This document shows positions 33,895 through 42,393 of a stretch of DNA of 64,000 nt, one piece after another. The notes beneath the pieces are model-generated. The model was not told the DNA's origin and did not search any database. It was given only the letters and a program-made list of their open reading frames with translations. Source of the DNA: Polyangiaceae bacterium. Its GTDB lineage: Bacteria; Myxococcota_A; Polyangia; Polyangiales; Polyangiaceae. The position numbers and the translations under genes were made by a program. Location: positions 744,001 to 808,000 of the forward strand of contig JACKEB010000011.1 of assembly GCA_020633205.1 (NCBI GenBank), in the 5' to 3' direction. Each line of letters opens with the position of its first letter. Position 1 is the first letter of the stretch.

Positions 33895-35229
33895 TCAAGG
33901 TCCCTGAACCGGCAAACGCACGGTTGCGAGTGCTCCGCCGCTCTTCGGGTCAGAAACGGCACCTGCCGCTGCCGTGCGGTTCTCTAGCGTCAGGCTTCCG
34001 CCGTGGGCTTCGGCAATCTGGCGCGCGAGCGCTAGGCCAATGCCAGATCCTCCCGGTTTCGTCGTGAAGAAGGGGACGAAGAGATTGCCGGGGTTAGCGA
34101 TGCCAGCGCCATCGTCTTCTACCTGGATCAGCACAGCGCCGTTTGACTTGGACCAGCGCAAGCGCACTGACTCGCTGCCCTGCTCTCGGCTTGCTTCGGC
34201 TGCGTTCTTTACCAGATTGATCAGCATTTGCTCGAGTTGATCCGAATCCGCGCGGATGGAGCACGCCGGTCCTGACTGTATCTCGACGTTGACCCGCTGC
34301 TCTAGCTTCGCCACTCGCCTAACCCACTCTGCGACGGAGACTTCCTTCAGTTGCGGCTCGGGCAGCCGCGCGAGCTGAGCATAGGCTTGCATGAAGCGTG
34401 CGAGGGACTCCGCACGGCGCTCGATCACTTTGAGTCCGCTCTGGGTGTCTTGCTCCCATTCGGGATCGCCGTCCCGCGCGGTGAGGCCTTCGGCGATCGA
34501 GCGCGAGATGGATTGGATGGGGGTGAGGGAGTTATTGATCTCGTGACCGATGACCCGCACCAAGCGCCTCCAGGCGTCCCGCTCCCGTTGCCGTAAGGCA
34601 AAGCTGACGTCGGACAGCACGAGGAGGGTGTGCGCCTCCCCTGACAGGCGGAAGGTGCCGCGCCTGAGCTCCCATGGGCCGCCAGGGAGCGCCGTATTGC
34701 CTTCGAGGGTGCGCGGCGCGGGGCCGGCGAGCAAGTCGTCGATCCCAAGGTCGGTCGCCGCTTTGTCGAGTAAGCTCGAAACCGGCCGCCCGACGAGTTT
34801 TGCTGCCGCCTCATTGGCCAAGCGGATGCGACCCTGCTCGTCACACGCCAGCACGATCACGTCGACCTCGGCCACGACCTTCCGCAGCAGCGCCCAGGCT
34901 TCCATTTCCCCGAGGCGATGCCCGCGGAGCGTGTCTCCGAGGTGGTTCAGCTCGACGAAGACCTCGTTCAGCGCTGGGTCCGCCGCAGTGGAACGAGCGC
35001 GGATCGAGAAGTCGCCCTCGCGATAGGCAGCAAGCACGGAGGTGACCGTGCGCAGGCGCCGAGCGTTCGTGCTGAGTTGCCAGGCTACCGCCAGTAGCGA
35101 CAAGAGCGCGGTCACGCCCAGTTCGGCCCAGGTTGGCGGTGCTGCACGATAGCTGCACAGCGCGCCCAGACCGAGCGGAGGTAGCGCGATGCTCGAGGCG
35201 CGCAGAGCAGCGACGACCGGCTGCTTCAC
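33895..35229 (-). CDS. NtrY/NtrB-type sensor histidine kinase
   Basis: A 444-residue inner-membrane kinase. Two short N-terminal helices (SSIALPPLGLGALC and LGVTALLSLLAVAWQL) flank little periplasmic sequence, followed by a HAMP-like stretch and a PAS domain (112-210, IVLACDEQGRIRLANEAAAKLVG). The phospho-accepting site is His229 in VIGHEINNSLTPIQS, and the ATPase domain has NLVKNAAEAS, DDGAGIANPG and GSGIGLALARQIAEAHGG. The GHEINN motif is typical of kinases paired with NtrC-type regulators. It starts 40 bp after the regulator gene and should phosphorylate it. The small periplasmic part suggests an intramembrane or cytosolic signal. Confidence 0.92.
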   Translation of the reverse strand: MKQPVVAALRASSIALPPLGLGALCSYRAAPPTWAELGVTALLSLLAVAWQLSTNARRLRTVTSVLAAYREGDFSIRARSTAADPALNEVFVELNHLGDTLRGHRLGEMEAWALLRKVVAEVDVIVLACDEQGRIRLANEAAAKLVGRPVSSLLDKAATDLGIDDLLAGPAPRTLEGNTALPGGPWELRRGTFRLSGEAHTLLVLSDVSFALRQRERDAWRRLVRVIGHEINNSLTPIQSISRSIAEGLTARDGDPEWEQDTQSGLKVIERRAESLARFMQAYAQLARLPEPQLKEVSVAEWVRRVAKLEQRVNVEIQSGPACSIRADSDQLEQMLINLVKNAAEASREQGSESVRLRWSKSNGAVLIQVEDDGAGIANPGNLFVPFFTTKPGGSGIGLALARQIAEAHGGSLTLENRTAAAGAVSDPKSGGALATVRLPVQGP

Positions 35230-35269
35230 GGGGTGCCGGCGTCCCTTCCGAGCGCTGAACGCGGAGGAT

Positions 35270-36649
35270 TCATTCGGAGACCTTCAAGCCCAGCGCCTGC
35301 AGGCGTCTGTAGAACGCGCTGCGGGAGAGCCCGAGCTGGCTTGCCGCTTCGTTCGCGTTGTTGGTGCGGTTGATTGCCGAGCGGATCAGGTACGCTTCCG
35401 CTTCTGCGAGGGTCATGCGCTCGATGGGCCTGACCGCCTCCGCCGAGGGCCGAAGCGTCAAATCCGGCACCTGGATCTCCTCACCCCCAGCAAGCACGAC
35501 GGCGCGTTCGATGACGTGTTCGAGTTCGCGCACGTTGCCTGGCCATGGGTGGCCGAGCAGGGCGGCTAGGGCGTCGGGCGTGAATCCGCGAAGCGCCTTG
35601 CCGTAGCGCTGCGCCTTGGTTGCCAGGAACTGACCAGCGAGGGCAGGGATGTCTTCGCCGCGTTCCCTGAGCGGCGGAAGCTGGACTTCAACCGTGTTGA
35701 GACGATAGAGTAGATCCTCGCGGAAGTTGCCTTGGGAGACCTCTCGCGTGATGTTCACGTTCGTCGCGGAGAGCACCCGCACGTCACACCGGCGAGTGCG
35801 CGACGAGCCAACGGGCTGGAACTCGCCGCTCTGCAACACGCGCAGGAGCTTGGCCTGCTGAGCCGCGGGCATGGTGCCGATCTCATCCAAGAACAGCGTG
35901 CCTTCATCCGCGAGCTCGAAACAGCCGAGGCGATCCGCCTTGGCGTCGGTGAAGGCGCCTTTCACGTGCCCGAAGAGCTCACTCTCGAACACGCCGTCAG
36001 CCAGCGCGCCGGCGTTCACAGGAACGAACGCACGACGCGCGCGTGAGGACGCGGCGTGAAGCCAGCGCGCCACGACGTCCTTGCCGGTGCCGTGTTCGCC
36101 GGTGATGAGCACGTTCACGTCAGCCCCAGCGACTCGCTCCAAGAGGCTCGTCACCTCCCGCATCCGTGGGGATTCGGCAACGAGTTGCGGGAGATCGCGC
36201 TTCTGTTCACGCTCACCCTGTGCCTGTAGCCGGCCGGCGTTGCGTGCTGCCTGGCACAGCTCAACGTGAAGCTTGATCGCCGCCAGCAGGCGCTCGTTTT
36301 GCCACGGCTTCTCGATGTAGTCCCGGGCGCCGCGCTTCATTGCCTCCACCGCGCTGCCGACGCTGCTCCACGCGGTCATCACCAGCACGGGGACATCTGG
36401 CGCGACCCGGGCGAGCTTGCTCACAAGCTCGAGCCCCTCGCCACCGGAGGTTGTATCTCTCGCGTAGTTCATGTCCACCAAGCAGAGGTCCAGATCTTGA
36501 ACCTCTGCCTGCTGGAGCACCTCCGCGGGTGTTGCCGCGGGGATGCAGTCGTAGCCATTTTGCTTGAGCAGCAAGCGCAGCGCAGCGACGATGTCACCCT
36601 GGTCGTCGGCGACCAGCACCTTGGGCCTGCGCTTGTTTTGCTCCGTCAT
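35270..36649 (-). CDS. NtrC-type response regulator (sigma-54 activator)
   Basis: A 459-residue regulator. Residues 8-125 are the receiver (acidic pair D15-D16, phospho-acceptor D59, conserved Thr92 and Lys114). Residues 155-390 are the AAA+ ATPase with Walker A GEHGTGKD, the loop GHVKGAFTDAK (227-237), and Walker B LFLDEIGTM. The C-terminus is a Fis-type helix-turn-helix (NEAASQLGLSRSAFYRRLQALG). The sigma-54 contact loop reads GAFTDA, not GAFTGA; many relatives keep this variant, but it may change sigma-54 coupling. It starts 8 bp after the permease stop and is followed by its kinase, so it likely controls the ABC operon itself. Confidence 0.93.
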   Translation of the reverse strand: MTEQNKRRPKVLVADDQGDIVAALRLLLKQNGYDCIPAATPAEVLQQAEVQDLDLCLVDMNYARDTTSGGEGLELVSKLARVAPDVPVLVMTAWSSVGSAVEAMKRGARDYIEKPWQNERLLAAIKLHVELCQAARNAGRLQAQGEREQKRDLPQLVAESPRMREVTSLLERVAGADVNVLITGEHGTGKDVVARWLHAASSRARRAFVPVNAGALADGVFESELFGHVKGAFTDAKADRLGCFELADEGTLFLDEIGTMPAAQQAKLLRVLQSGEFQPVGSSRTRRCDVRVLSATNVNITREVSQGNFREDLLYRLNTVEVQLPPLRERGEDIPALAGQFLATKAQRYGKALRGFTPDALAALLGHPWPGNVRELEHVIERAVVLAGGEEIQVPDLTLRPSAEAVRPIERMTLAEAEAYLIRSAINRTNNANEAASQLGLSRSAFYRRLQALGLKVSE

Positions 36650-36657
36650 GGCGTCAC

Positions 36658-39090
36658 CTACTCATACCGCAGAGCGCTCGCTGGTGGCATGCGCATGGCC
36701 TTCCAGGCTGGGAGCAGGCAGGCCAAGGCGCCAATCAGCGTCAAGACCAGGGGAATGCCTGCAAAAGCGGCGAGATCGAAGCGCTCGACTCCGGGCATCG
36801 AGTCTTCGAGATTCCGTCCGAGCCAGATGGCGCCGAGCAGCCCAAGCAGCGTCCCGATGGCGAGCAGGCGTAGACCGCCCCCGACGACCAAGCGCATCAC
36901 CGCGCCTGGAGGTGAGCCGAGGGCCATGCGTAGACCGAGCTCCCGGGTGCGCTGTTGAGTCGAGTACGACACGAGACCGAAGATGCCCATGCCGGCGAGA
37001 ACTAGCGCGGCCAGAGCGAACGCACTCAGCATGTTGACGGCGTAGCGTTGCGTAGAGGTTCGGCTGGCGACTCGCTGCTCGTAGGGGCGCAGGGTGGCAA
37101 CAGCCAGTGTGGGGTCGACTGCTTGCACCGCGCCAGGGATGGCCTTTGCGGTTGCTGCCAGGTCCCTGGAGCGAACGCCGAACGAGACGTAGGGTTCCGG
37201 GCTCTGAGCGTAGGGCACGAAGGCTTCGGCCTTTGGCTCGTCGTAGGGGCCGTTCTTGCGTACGTCTGCGGAGATCCCAACGATCTCTCGCCATACGGGC
37301 GTGTCGTCACGCTTGGCGCCCCAATCGATACGCTTGCCGATCGGATCCTGATCGGGAAAGTACTTTGTTGCCGCCGTTTGGCTGATGATCATGATGTTCC
37401 GTGCGGATCCATCGTCAGCCTCCGTGAACTCGCGACCTCGGATCAATGGGGTGCCTAGTGCCTGGAAGTACCCGGGGCCCACCATGTTGCGCTCCATTAC
37501 CGGCCGCTCCCCAGGGGCCCAGTCGGGCTTGCCTTCGATCTTGAAGGAGCCGCTGTTGTTGGAACCCATCATCGGCATGCAGCTGTTGACGATGACGTGG
37601 GTGGTTTCCGGCAGCGTGTTCAGTTTCTCTCGCAGGCCTTTCACGAATGCGGCCATCTTCTCTTCGTTGTCGTAGTTCTTTCCGGTGAGCAACAGCCTGC
37701 CCGTCATCACGTTCGAGGCGTCCACGCCGAGCGGAGTGTCCACGATGCGACCAAAGCCACGCAGGGCCAGACCGCTGCCGATGAGCAAGGCACAAGCCAG
37801 CGTGACCTGGGCAACGACCAACACAGACCGCACGAGCTTCTGCTTACCGCTCACTCCGGAGCGCGCCGCCGAGGACTTCAGGACGCTCTGTGGTTCGATC
37901 GACGAGACGGCGAGAGCTGGGATGAGGCCGAATAGCAGCCCGCACAGAGTACAGACGAAGGACGTCGCCAGCAGCGCGAACCAATCGACACCCACTTCCA
38001 CCAGACTGGCGGTGCCGCCAACCAGGCCGTCGCGGAAGAGCTCGACCAACCAGAACGACAGCAGACTTCCACCCACTGCACCAACCAGGAACACGACGAC
38101 TGTTTCGGTCAATACCTGACGCACGATACGCGACCTGGGAGCACCGAGAGCACCGCGCAGTGCCATTTCCGCGCGGCGACCTTGAGCCCGAGTCAGCAGC
38201 AAGCTCGCGACGTTTGCGCACACGATCAAGAACACTAGGCCGACCGCGCCGAACAGCGTACCAACGGACGAACGCGATCCCCCTACCAACGCCTCGTGCA
38301 GGGTTTCCACGTGCACGCTGACCTTGGTGTTGGTGTCGGGATACTTCGCCTCCAAGCGACCCATGACCGCGCCGACCTCAGCTTGAGCGCTCTCGAGGGA
38401 AACGCCTGGTTTGCGTCGTCCGATGATGTGCGCGAAGTGGTCGCCTCGACCCCACTCGTCCAGGTCAGGCCGGGAGACATGGATCGGCACCCAGATCTGG
38501 CACTCGTTCGAGTAGGGACCGGAGAAACTGAAACCCTGATGGGCTACGCCCACGACGGTGTAGTCGTTGCCGTTTAGCGTGATTGCCCGGCCCACGATGC
38601 CTGGATCCGAGTCGAAACGGCGCTCCCAGAGTGCGGCGCCAATCACGGCAATGCGCGGCGCACCTGTCTTGTCGTCGTCTGAAGTGAAGTAGCGGCCGTG
38701 GAGGGGCGCCTGTTTCCATAGCTGGAAGAAGTCCGCGCTGACGTTCGCGCTGGGTACGAACTCCGGCTCTGCGCCCTGGGCGCTCAGACTGTATCCAGCA
38801 TAGTCAACCGCCGCGACCGCCTCATAGCTCTCGCTTTGTTCGCGAACGTCGAGAAAGTCAGGGTAAGAGAAGCCCGATTTGGGGAACAACCGCTGCTTGA
38901 GCCAGATCATGTCCAGCTGCTTCGAGTCCTCGTAGGGCAGCTGACGCATGAAGAGGCTCTCGGCGATGCTGAACATTGCCGTGGTCGCGCCAATGCCAGC
39001 GATCAACACCGCAAGCAGCGTCGCAAAGAAGCCCGGGCTGTGACGTAATTGACGCAGGGAAAAACGGATGTCGAAGAGTAGCTCGCTCAT
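36658..39090 (-). CDS. Duplicated MacB/FtsX-type ABC permease (ADOP family)
   Basis: An 810-residue permease made of two MacB-PCD/FtsX halves in one chain, the ADOP (duplicated orphan permease) arrangement. An N-terminal motif (RFSLRQLRHSPGFFATLLAVL) leads into the first membrane helix, then a large periplasmic domain, a block of three to four helices (for example FGAVGLVFLIVCANVASLLL), a second periplasmic domain and three final helices ending in LPAWKAMRMPPASALRYE. MacB-type permeases move lipoproteins, peptides or toxins across the envelope by mechanotransmission, not by a classical channel. Start fixed by ATG 39090, 7 bp after the ATPase stop; the longer open frame upstream lies over the ATPase gene. 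Confidence 0.92.
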   Translation of the reverse strand: MSELLFDIRFSLRQLRHSPGFFATLLAVLIAGIGATTAMFSIAESLFMRQLPYEDSKQLDMIWLKQRLFPKSGFSYPDFLDVREQSESYEAVAAVDYAGYSLSAQGAEPEFVPSANVSADFFQLWKQAPLHGRYFTSDDDKTGAPRIAVIGAALWERRFDSDPGIVGRAITLNGNDYTVVGVAHQGFSFSGPYSNECQIWVPIHVSRPDLDEWGRGDHFAHIIGRRKPGVSLESAQAEVGAVMGRLEAKYPDTNTKVSVHVETLHEALVGGSRSSVGTLFGAVGLVFLIVCANVASLLLTRAQGRRAEMALRGALGAPRSRIVRQVLTETVVVFLVGAVGGSLLSFWLVELFRDGLVGGTASLVEVGVDWFALLATSFVCTLCGLLFGLIPALAVSSIEPQSVLKSSAARSGVSGKQKLVRSVLVVAQVTLACALLIGSGLALRGFGRIVDTPLGVDASNVMTGRLLLTGKNYDNEEKMAAFVKGLREKLNTLPETTHVIVNSCMPMMGSNNSGSFKIEGKPDWAPGERPVMERNMVGPGYFQALGTPLIRGREFTEADDGSARNIMIISQTAATKYFPDQDPIGKRIDWGAKRDDTPVWREIVGISADVRKNGPYDEPKAEAFVPYAQSPEPYVSFGVRSRDLAATAKAIPGAVQAVDPTLAVATLRPYEQRVASRTSTQRYAVNMLSAFALAALVLAGMGIFGLVSYSTQQRTRELGLRMALGSPPGAVMRLVVGGGLRLLAIGTLLGLLGAIWLGRNLEDSMPGVERFDLAAFAGIPLVLTLIGALACLLPAWKAMRMPPASALRYE

Positions 39091-39097
39091 GGCTTCC

Positions 39098-39865
39098 TCA
39101 GGCGGCTCGGGTGACGTCTTCCACGACGCGCCCATCGAAGAGGTGCACCGCACGAGTTGCGCGGCGCGCGTACTCACGGCTGTGAGTGACCATACAAATC
39201 GTGGCCCCCTGAGCGTGCAGCTCGTCGAGCAAGTCCATGACGGCGTCGCCGTTCTTCGAGTCGAGGGAGCCCGTCGGCTCGTCAGCGAGGAGCACGCTCG
39301 GGTCCCCCGCGACAGCGCGCGCGACGGCAACGCGCTGCTGCTGGCCACCTGACAGCTGGCTCGGCATGTGCTGTTTACGGTGCGACATCTGCACCTTCTC
39401 GAGCGCGTCGTTCACCCGTCGCTTGCGCTCCGCAGCGTCCAGGCCGCGGTAGCGCAGAGGCAGCTCCACGTTCTCCCACACACTGAGATCGCCGATCAGG
39501 TTGAAGGTCTGGAAGATGAAGCCAATTTCTTGGTTGCGGATGCGCGCGCGTTCTCTGGCGCCCAGGCCTTGGACGTTGTTCCCCTTGAGCAGATATTGCC
39601 CCGAGGAAGCAACATCCAGCAGCCCGAGGATGGAGAGCAGCGTCGTCTTGCCCGAGCCCGACGGGCCTTCGATGGCGACGTAGTCACCCGCGGTGATCTC
39701 GAGATGCACCTCGCTGAGGGCATGGGTCTCGAGCTCTGTGGTCAGGAAGACCTTCTGGATACCGTCGAGGCGGATCAGCGGTGAGTCGCTGGCGGGGGGA
39801 GCCAGGGTTTGGGGGTTGGGGTCTGAGTGTTCCACGAGTCTCTCCGGGGGTTGCGGCCTTGACAT
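39098..39865 (-). CDS. MacB/LolD-type ABC transporter ATPase
   Basis: A 255-residue ATPase. Walker A is GPSGSGKTT, the Q-loop region GFIFQTFNL, signature LSGGQQQR, Walker B VLLADEPTGSLD and the H-loop in MVTHSREYA. The EPTGSLDS sequence and the ETHALSEVHLEI start of the domain are diagnostic for the MacB/LolD/FtsE branch. It drives the adjacent permease. ATG 39865 removes a non-conserved N-terminal extension in the open frame up to 39922. The first 25 residues are Pro/Ser-rich and precede the ATPase fold. It lies between the fusion-protein and permease genes. Confidence 0.93.
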   Translation of the reverse strand: MSRPQPPERLVEHSDPNPQTLAPPASDSPLIRLDGIQKVFLTTELETHALSEVHLEITAGDYVAIEGPSGSGKTTLLSILGLLDVASSGQYLLKGNNVQGLGARERARIRNQEIGFIFQTFNLIGDLSVWENVELPLRYRGLDAAERKRRVNDALEKVQMSHRKQHMPSQLSGGQQQRVAVARAVAGDPSVLLADEPTGSLDSKNGDAVMDLLDELHAQGATICMVTHSREYARRATRAVHLFDGRVVEDVTRAA

Positions 39866-39938
39866 GATTGGGGCTTGGGCATGATTCGCGCTTTGGATTT
39901 CGCAGCGACTTGAACTTCGCAACGACTGACGTCGTTGC

Positions 39939-41189
39939 TCAGTCGAGCACGATTCTCGGTGCGGACTCCCAACTGGAGGTGTCGGAGATGATGACCTCGT
40001 CGCCTTCCTTGAGTCCGGCCTGAACTTCGATGTGTCTGTTGGACGCGCGGCCTAACCGCGCGCTAATGCGATCCGCGCCGTTGGCGTCACGCATACGGTA
40101 GAGCGGTGCGCTGCTCGCTTCCTGTACACCGCTCGGGCGCGCGACGTAGAGCACGTCACGCAGCGTTTCGATCTCGATGTGGGCGGTGACGCTCTGATCG
40201 ACACGGGCTCCCTTGGGCAAGCTCTGGTCGAGGTTCACCTCCACGCGCACGCTGCCACCGACGACGGCGGGGTCGACGCGCTCGACGGTGCCACGGAACT
40301 CGCCGGCAGGGGACTCGAAGCGCACCCCAAGGCCGCGGTGTATGCTGCCCGCGTCCTGCTGGGATACTCGCACTTCGGCCTTCAGCTTTTCTGGCTTGGC
40401 GACCTTGGCCAAGGTGGTGCCGATGGCGACCCATTGGCCGCTCTCGAGGGGGATCTCCTGTACGACGCCTGCGATGCCGGCCTTCACTTCCAAGGCCGCG
40501 AGTTGCTTGCGGCGGAAGTCAGCGATTTCCTGCAGGCGCTTGCCCTCGCTTCGTTGAGCGGCCAGCTGCCGCGAGCGTCCGCGCTTCAGCGCGCGCTCGA
40601 GCTGGCGTTCGCTCTTCACTTGCGCGCGTAGGCTCTCAGCACTGTCTTTCGCCGTGCTCACCGCCTGAGCACTGACTAGGCCGCCTGGTGCGAGGCGATC
40701 CATCAGCCCTTCGTCTCGTGCGGCTTGCTTCAGGTCTTTGTGGAGGGCGAGTAGCTGGGTCTCGTGAGCGCGGCGCTCAATATCCGTGCGGACATCCAGT
40801 TGAACCAGATAGGAGTTGGCGCTCGCTGCGGCTCGCTCGGCCTCGAGAGTCGCGAGCTCCAACTCGGAGTTCTCGAGGACCAAGACCACGGTATCTGCCT
40901 TGACGACTTCACCTGGCCGCACGGAAATGCGCTTGACCCTCGCGGCGCTCTCAGCGCTCAGCCAGCGGACCTCTTCCGGCACCAAGGTGCCTTGCGCCAG
41001 CACCTGGCGGACCAAGTCGCCGCGCTGGACGCGCTCGGTCCACACGCCGCTGCGTTCAACGTGGCGAGCGCGTTCCCCACGAGGCCAGCTGAGAGCCGTC
41101 ACGCAGGTGATACCCGCCAACGCCGCAGCTGCCCACAGTGCCCGGCGCGCACCGACGTGGCTCCTGGTTGGCTTCCGCACGACATCCAT
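39939..41189 (-). CDS. Membrane fusion protein (HlyD/MacA type) of the ABC pump
   Basis: A 416-residue periplasmic adaptor. One N-terminal membrane helix (RRALWAAAALAGITCVTALS) is followed by the barrel and lipoyl half-domain (VLAQGTLVPEEVRWLSAES, VKRISVRPGEVVKADTVVL), a long alpha-helical hairpin rich in Arg/Glu/Ala (about 100-210) and the second half-domain with VQEIPLESGQWVAIGTTLAKV. Beta-barrel and membrane-proximal domains follow. MacA-like proteins connect the inner-membrane ABC permease to an outer-membrane channel; no such channel gene is in the window. It is first in the operon and begins 14 bp after the -12 element of a sigma-54-like promoter. Confidence 0.9.
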   Translation of the reverse strand: MDVVRKPTRSHVGARRALWAAAALAGITCVTALSWPRGERARHVERSGVWTERVQRGDLVRQVLAQGTLVPEEVRWLSAESAARVKRISVRPGEVVKADTVVLVLENSELELATLEAERAAASANSYLVQLDVRTDIERRAHETQLLALHKDLKQAARDEGLMDRLAPGGLVSAQAVSTAKDSAESLRAQVKSERQLERALKRGRSRQLAAQRSEGKRLQEIADFRRKQLAALEVKAGIAGVVQEIPLESGQWVAIGTTLAKVAKPEKLKAEVRVSQQDAGSIHRGLGVRFESPAGEFRGTVERVDPAVVGGSVRVEVNLDQSLPKGARVDQSVTAHIEIETLRDVLYVARPSGVQEASSAPLYRMRDANGADRISARLGRASNRHIEVQAGLKEGDEVIISDTSSWESAPRIVLD

Positions 41190-41202
41190 GACCGCCCCAA
41201 GA

Positions 41203-41217
41203 GCGAGAAGCGTGCCG
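41203..41217 (-). promoter_or_regulatory. Possible sigma-54 (-24/-12) promoter of the ABC/two-component operon
   Basis: On the minus strand CGGCACGCTTCTCGCT has the invariant GG (41216-41215) and GC (41204-41203) exactly ten bases apart and matches TGGCACG-N4-TTGCW at all but two positions. It fits the NtrC-type regulator of the same operon. Its expected start would fall about 2 bp before the ATG at 41189, so the message would be leaderless or the true start codon is further in; this weakens the call. Confidence 0.35.
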
Positions 41218-41305
41218 ATCGCACCTACATCTGCGCCACCGCGCTAAGTGATTGAAACCGCAGTTGAAAGCGGCTCGCTCCGAACGCAGCTCGGAGTCTC
41301 TGCAG

Positions 41306-41340
41306 TCCCGTGAGCGGGATCCCACGTCCCAGTTACGGGA
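41306..41340. promoter_or_regulatory. Candidate upstream activator site of the ABC operon
   Basis: TCCCGT (41306-41311) is mirrored by ACGGGA (41335-41340), with a GGGATCCC palindrome inside the spacer. The dyad is about 90-130 bp upstream of the -24/-12 candidate, a usual distance for an NtrC-type enhancer. Binding is inferred from position and symmetry only. Confidence 0.35.
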
Positions 41341-41588
41341 CTTCGGATAGCATCGCTCAGTTGGTTGCATGCAACGGGTCTGTGCCTGTTGCAGGGGGCT
41401 GGTTTTCTGGCTCGCGCCAGGGGGGCGCGAAGGGTGGCGTGAGGGCGCGGCGATGGAAAGGCGCGCTCCAGAGCTGGTTCTTCACATGTGTCGTACTGTT
41501 GGCGGTGCTCGATCTGGTTGGCATCGGGCCTGCAATCACGATTCGTTGATGAGGTTTCGCGGTGCTGAGGCACAGGTCGGAGGTTCTG

Positions 41589-42317
41589 ATGCGTGGGTGT
41601 GACGTGGGACGAGGTCTGCGGCTCTTGCCGCTCGTGATGGCACTTGGGGTGCCGCTCTTGGCGTGCAAGCAACGCAAGGCGCCAGATCCAACCCCGGCGG
41701 CGGCGACTCCAACTGTTTCACCCAACGTCGCCAAGACGGCCGAGCTCAAGCCGAAGCTGAAGAAGCATATCGACGATGGCGTCTACGGCATCGTGACGAA
41801 GCTCAAGAAGGAGCCAAAGGTCCGGGCGAACAAGCCCCTCAAGGATAAGCTGGAGGATTCCAAAGTCGTGGTCGTTGGCCTCCCCTGGCTTGAGGAACCC
41901 AGCCATTCCGCTGAGGCGGGAGAAATTCCTCTGGGAAATACTACGCTCTACCTGTGCCAAGGCCATCAGGACGACACTGAACTCAGCGACGACCAAATCA
42001 AGTGGGCGGAAGAGTGCCTCGCCTGGGAGTACCTCGCCGTTGTGCGTCAACGGTCGCTGAAGCTCCCCAAGGTCTCGAAGGCAGAGCACACCTTCGACAA
42101 GGGCTCCTTCTACGCTGACCTGCTACTGGTCGAGATTGCGACGGGGGACATCAAGGGGCGCTACATCATGCGCATCACGAACTCCGACAAGTTCACGGTG
42201 CTCGACAGCGCGACTCAGAGCGAAATTCAGACCGCCGCAGAAAAGGATCTCGGGGAGAACATCACCGGCGTGATCGGCGAGCGCTTGCGTGGAGAGATCA
42301 AAAACATGGGGAGCTGA
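41589..42317 (+). CDS. Lipoprotein of unknown function
   Basis: A 242-residue lipoprotein. ATG 41589 follows GGAGG by six bases. The signal peptide MRGCDVGRGLRLLPLVMALG ends in LLAC (lipobox). A Pro/Thr/Ala linker precedes a soluble domain with a Lys-rich helix (KLKKHIDDGVYGIVTKLKK), strands such as SKVVVVGLPWL and GRYIMRITNSDKFTV, and a C-terminal amphipathic helix. Three cysteines remain in the mature part. No family was recognised. The gene is followed by a strong hairpin terminator and is divergent from the ABC operon, sharing about 400 bp of upstream DNA. Confidence 0.68.
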   Translation: MRGCDVGRGLRLLPLVMALGVPLLACKQRKAPDPTPAAATPTVSPNVAKTAELKPKLKKHIDDGVYGIVTKLKKEPKVRANKPLKDKLEDSKVVVVGLPWLEEPSHSAEAGEIPLGNTTLYLCQGHQDDTELSDDQIKWAEECLAWEYLAVVRQRSLKLPKVSKAEHTFDKGSFYADLLLVEIATGDIKGRYIMRITNSDKFTVLDSATQSEIQTAAEKDLGENITGVIGERLRGEIKNMGS

Positions 42318-42342
42318 GCCTCGCTCCGGACTCTGTTGAATA

Positions 42343-42372
42343 GAAAGCCACGCGGAAACCCGCGTGGCTTTC
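42343..42372. terminator. Perfect hairpin terminator between convergent genes
   Basis: A 13-bp perfect inverted repeat (GAAAGCCACGCGG / CCGCGTGGCTTTC) with a 4-nt loop lies between the lipoprotein gene (stop 42317) and the outer-membrane protein gene (stop 42394). A/T-rich ends on both arms make it a good bidirectional intrinsic terminator. Confidence 0.85.
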
Positions 42373-42393
42373 TTGCGAAGGTCGTTGGGCGTG

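Noticed and set aside
39091..39348. Extra 86-residue N-terminus of the duplicated permease
   Set aside because: It is Ser/Thr/Arg-rich noise over the ATPase gene in another frame; the family begins at ATG 39090.
41370..41394. Second sigma-54-like promoter (GGCAC and TTGC elements)
   Set aside because: The GG and GC elements are 12 bases apart instead of 10, so it does not fit the required spacing.
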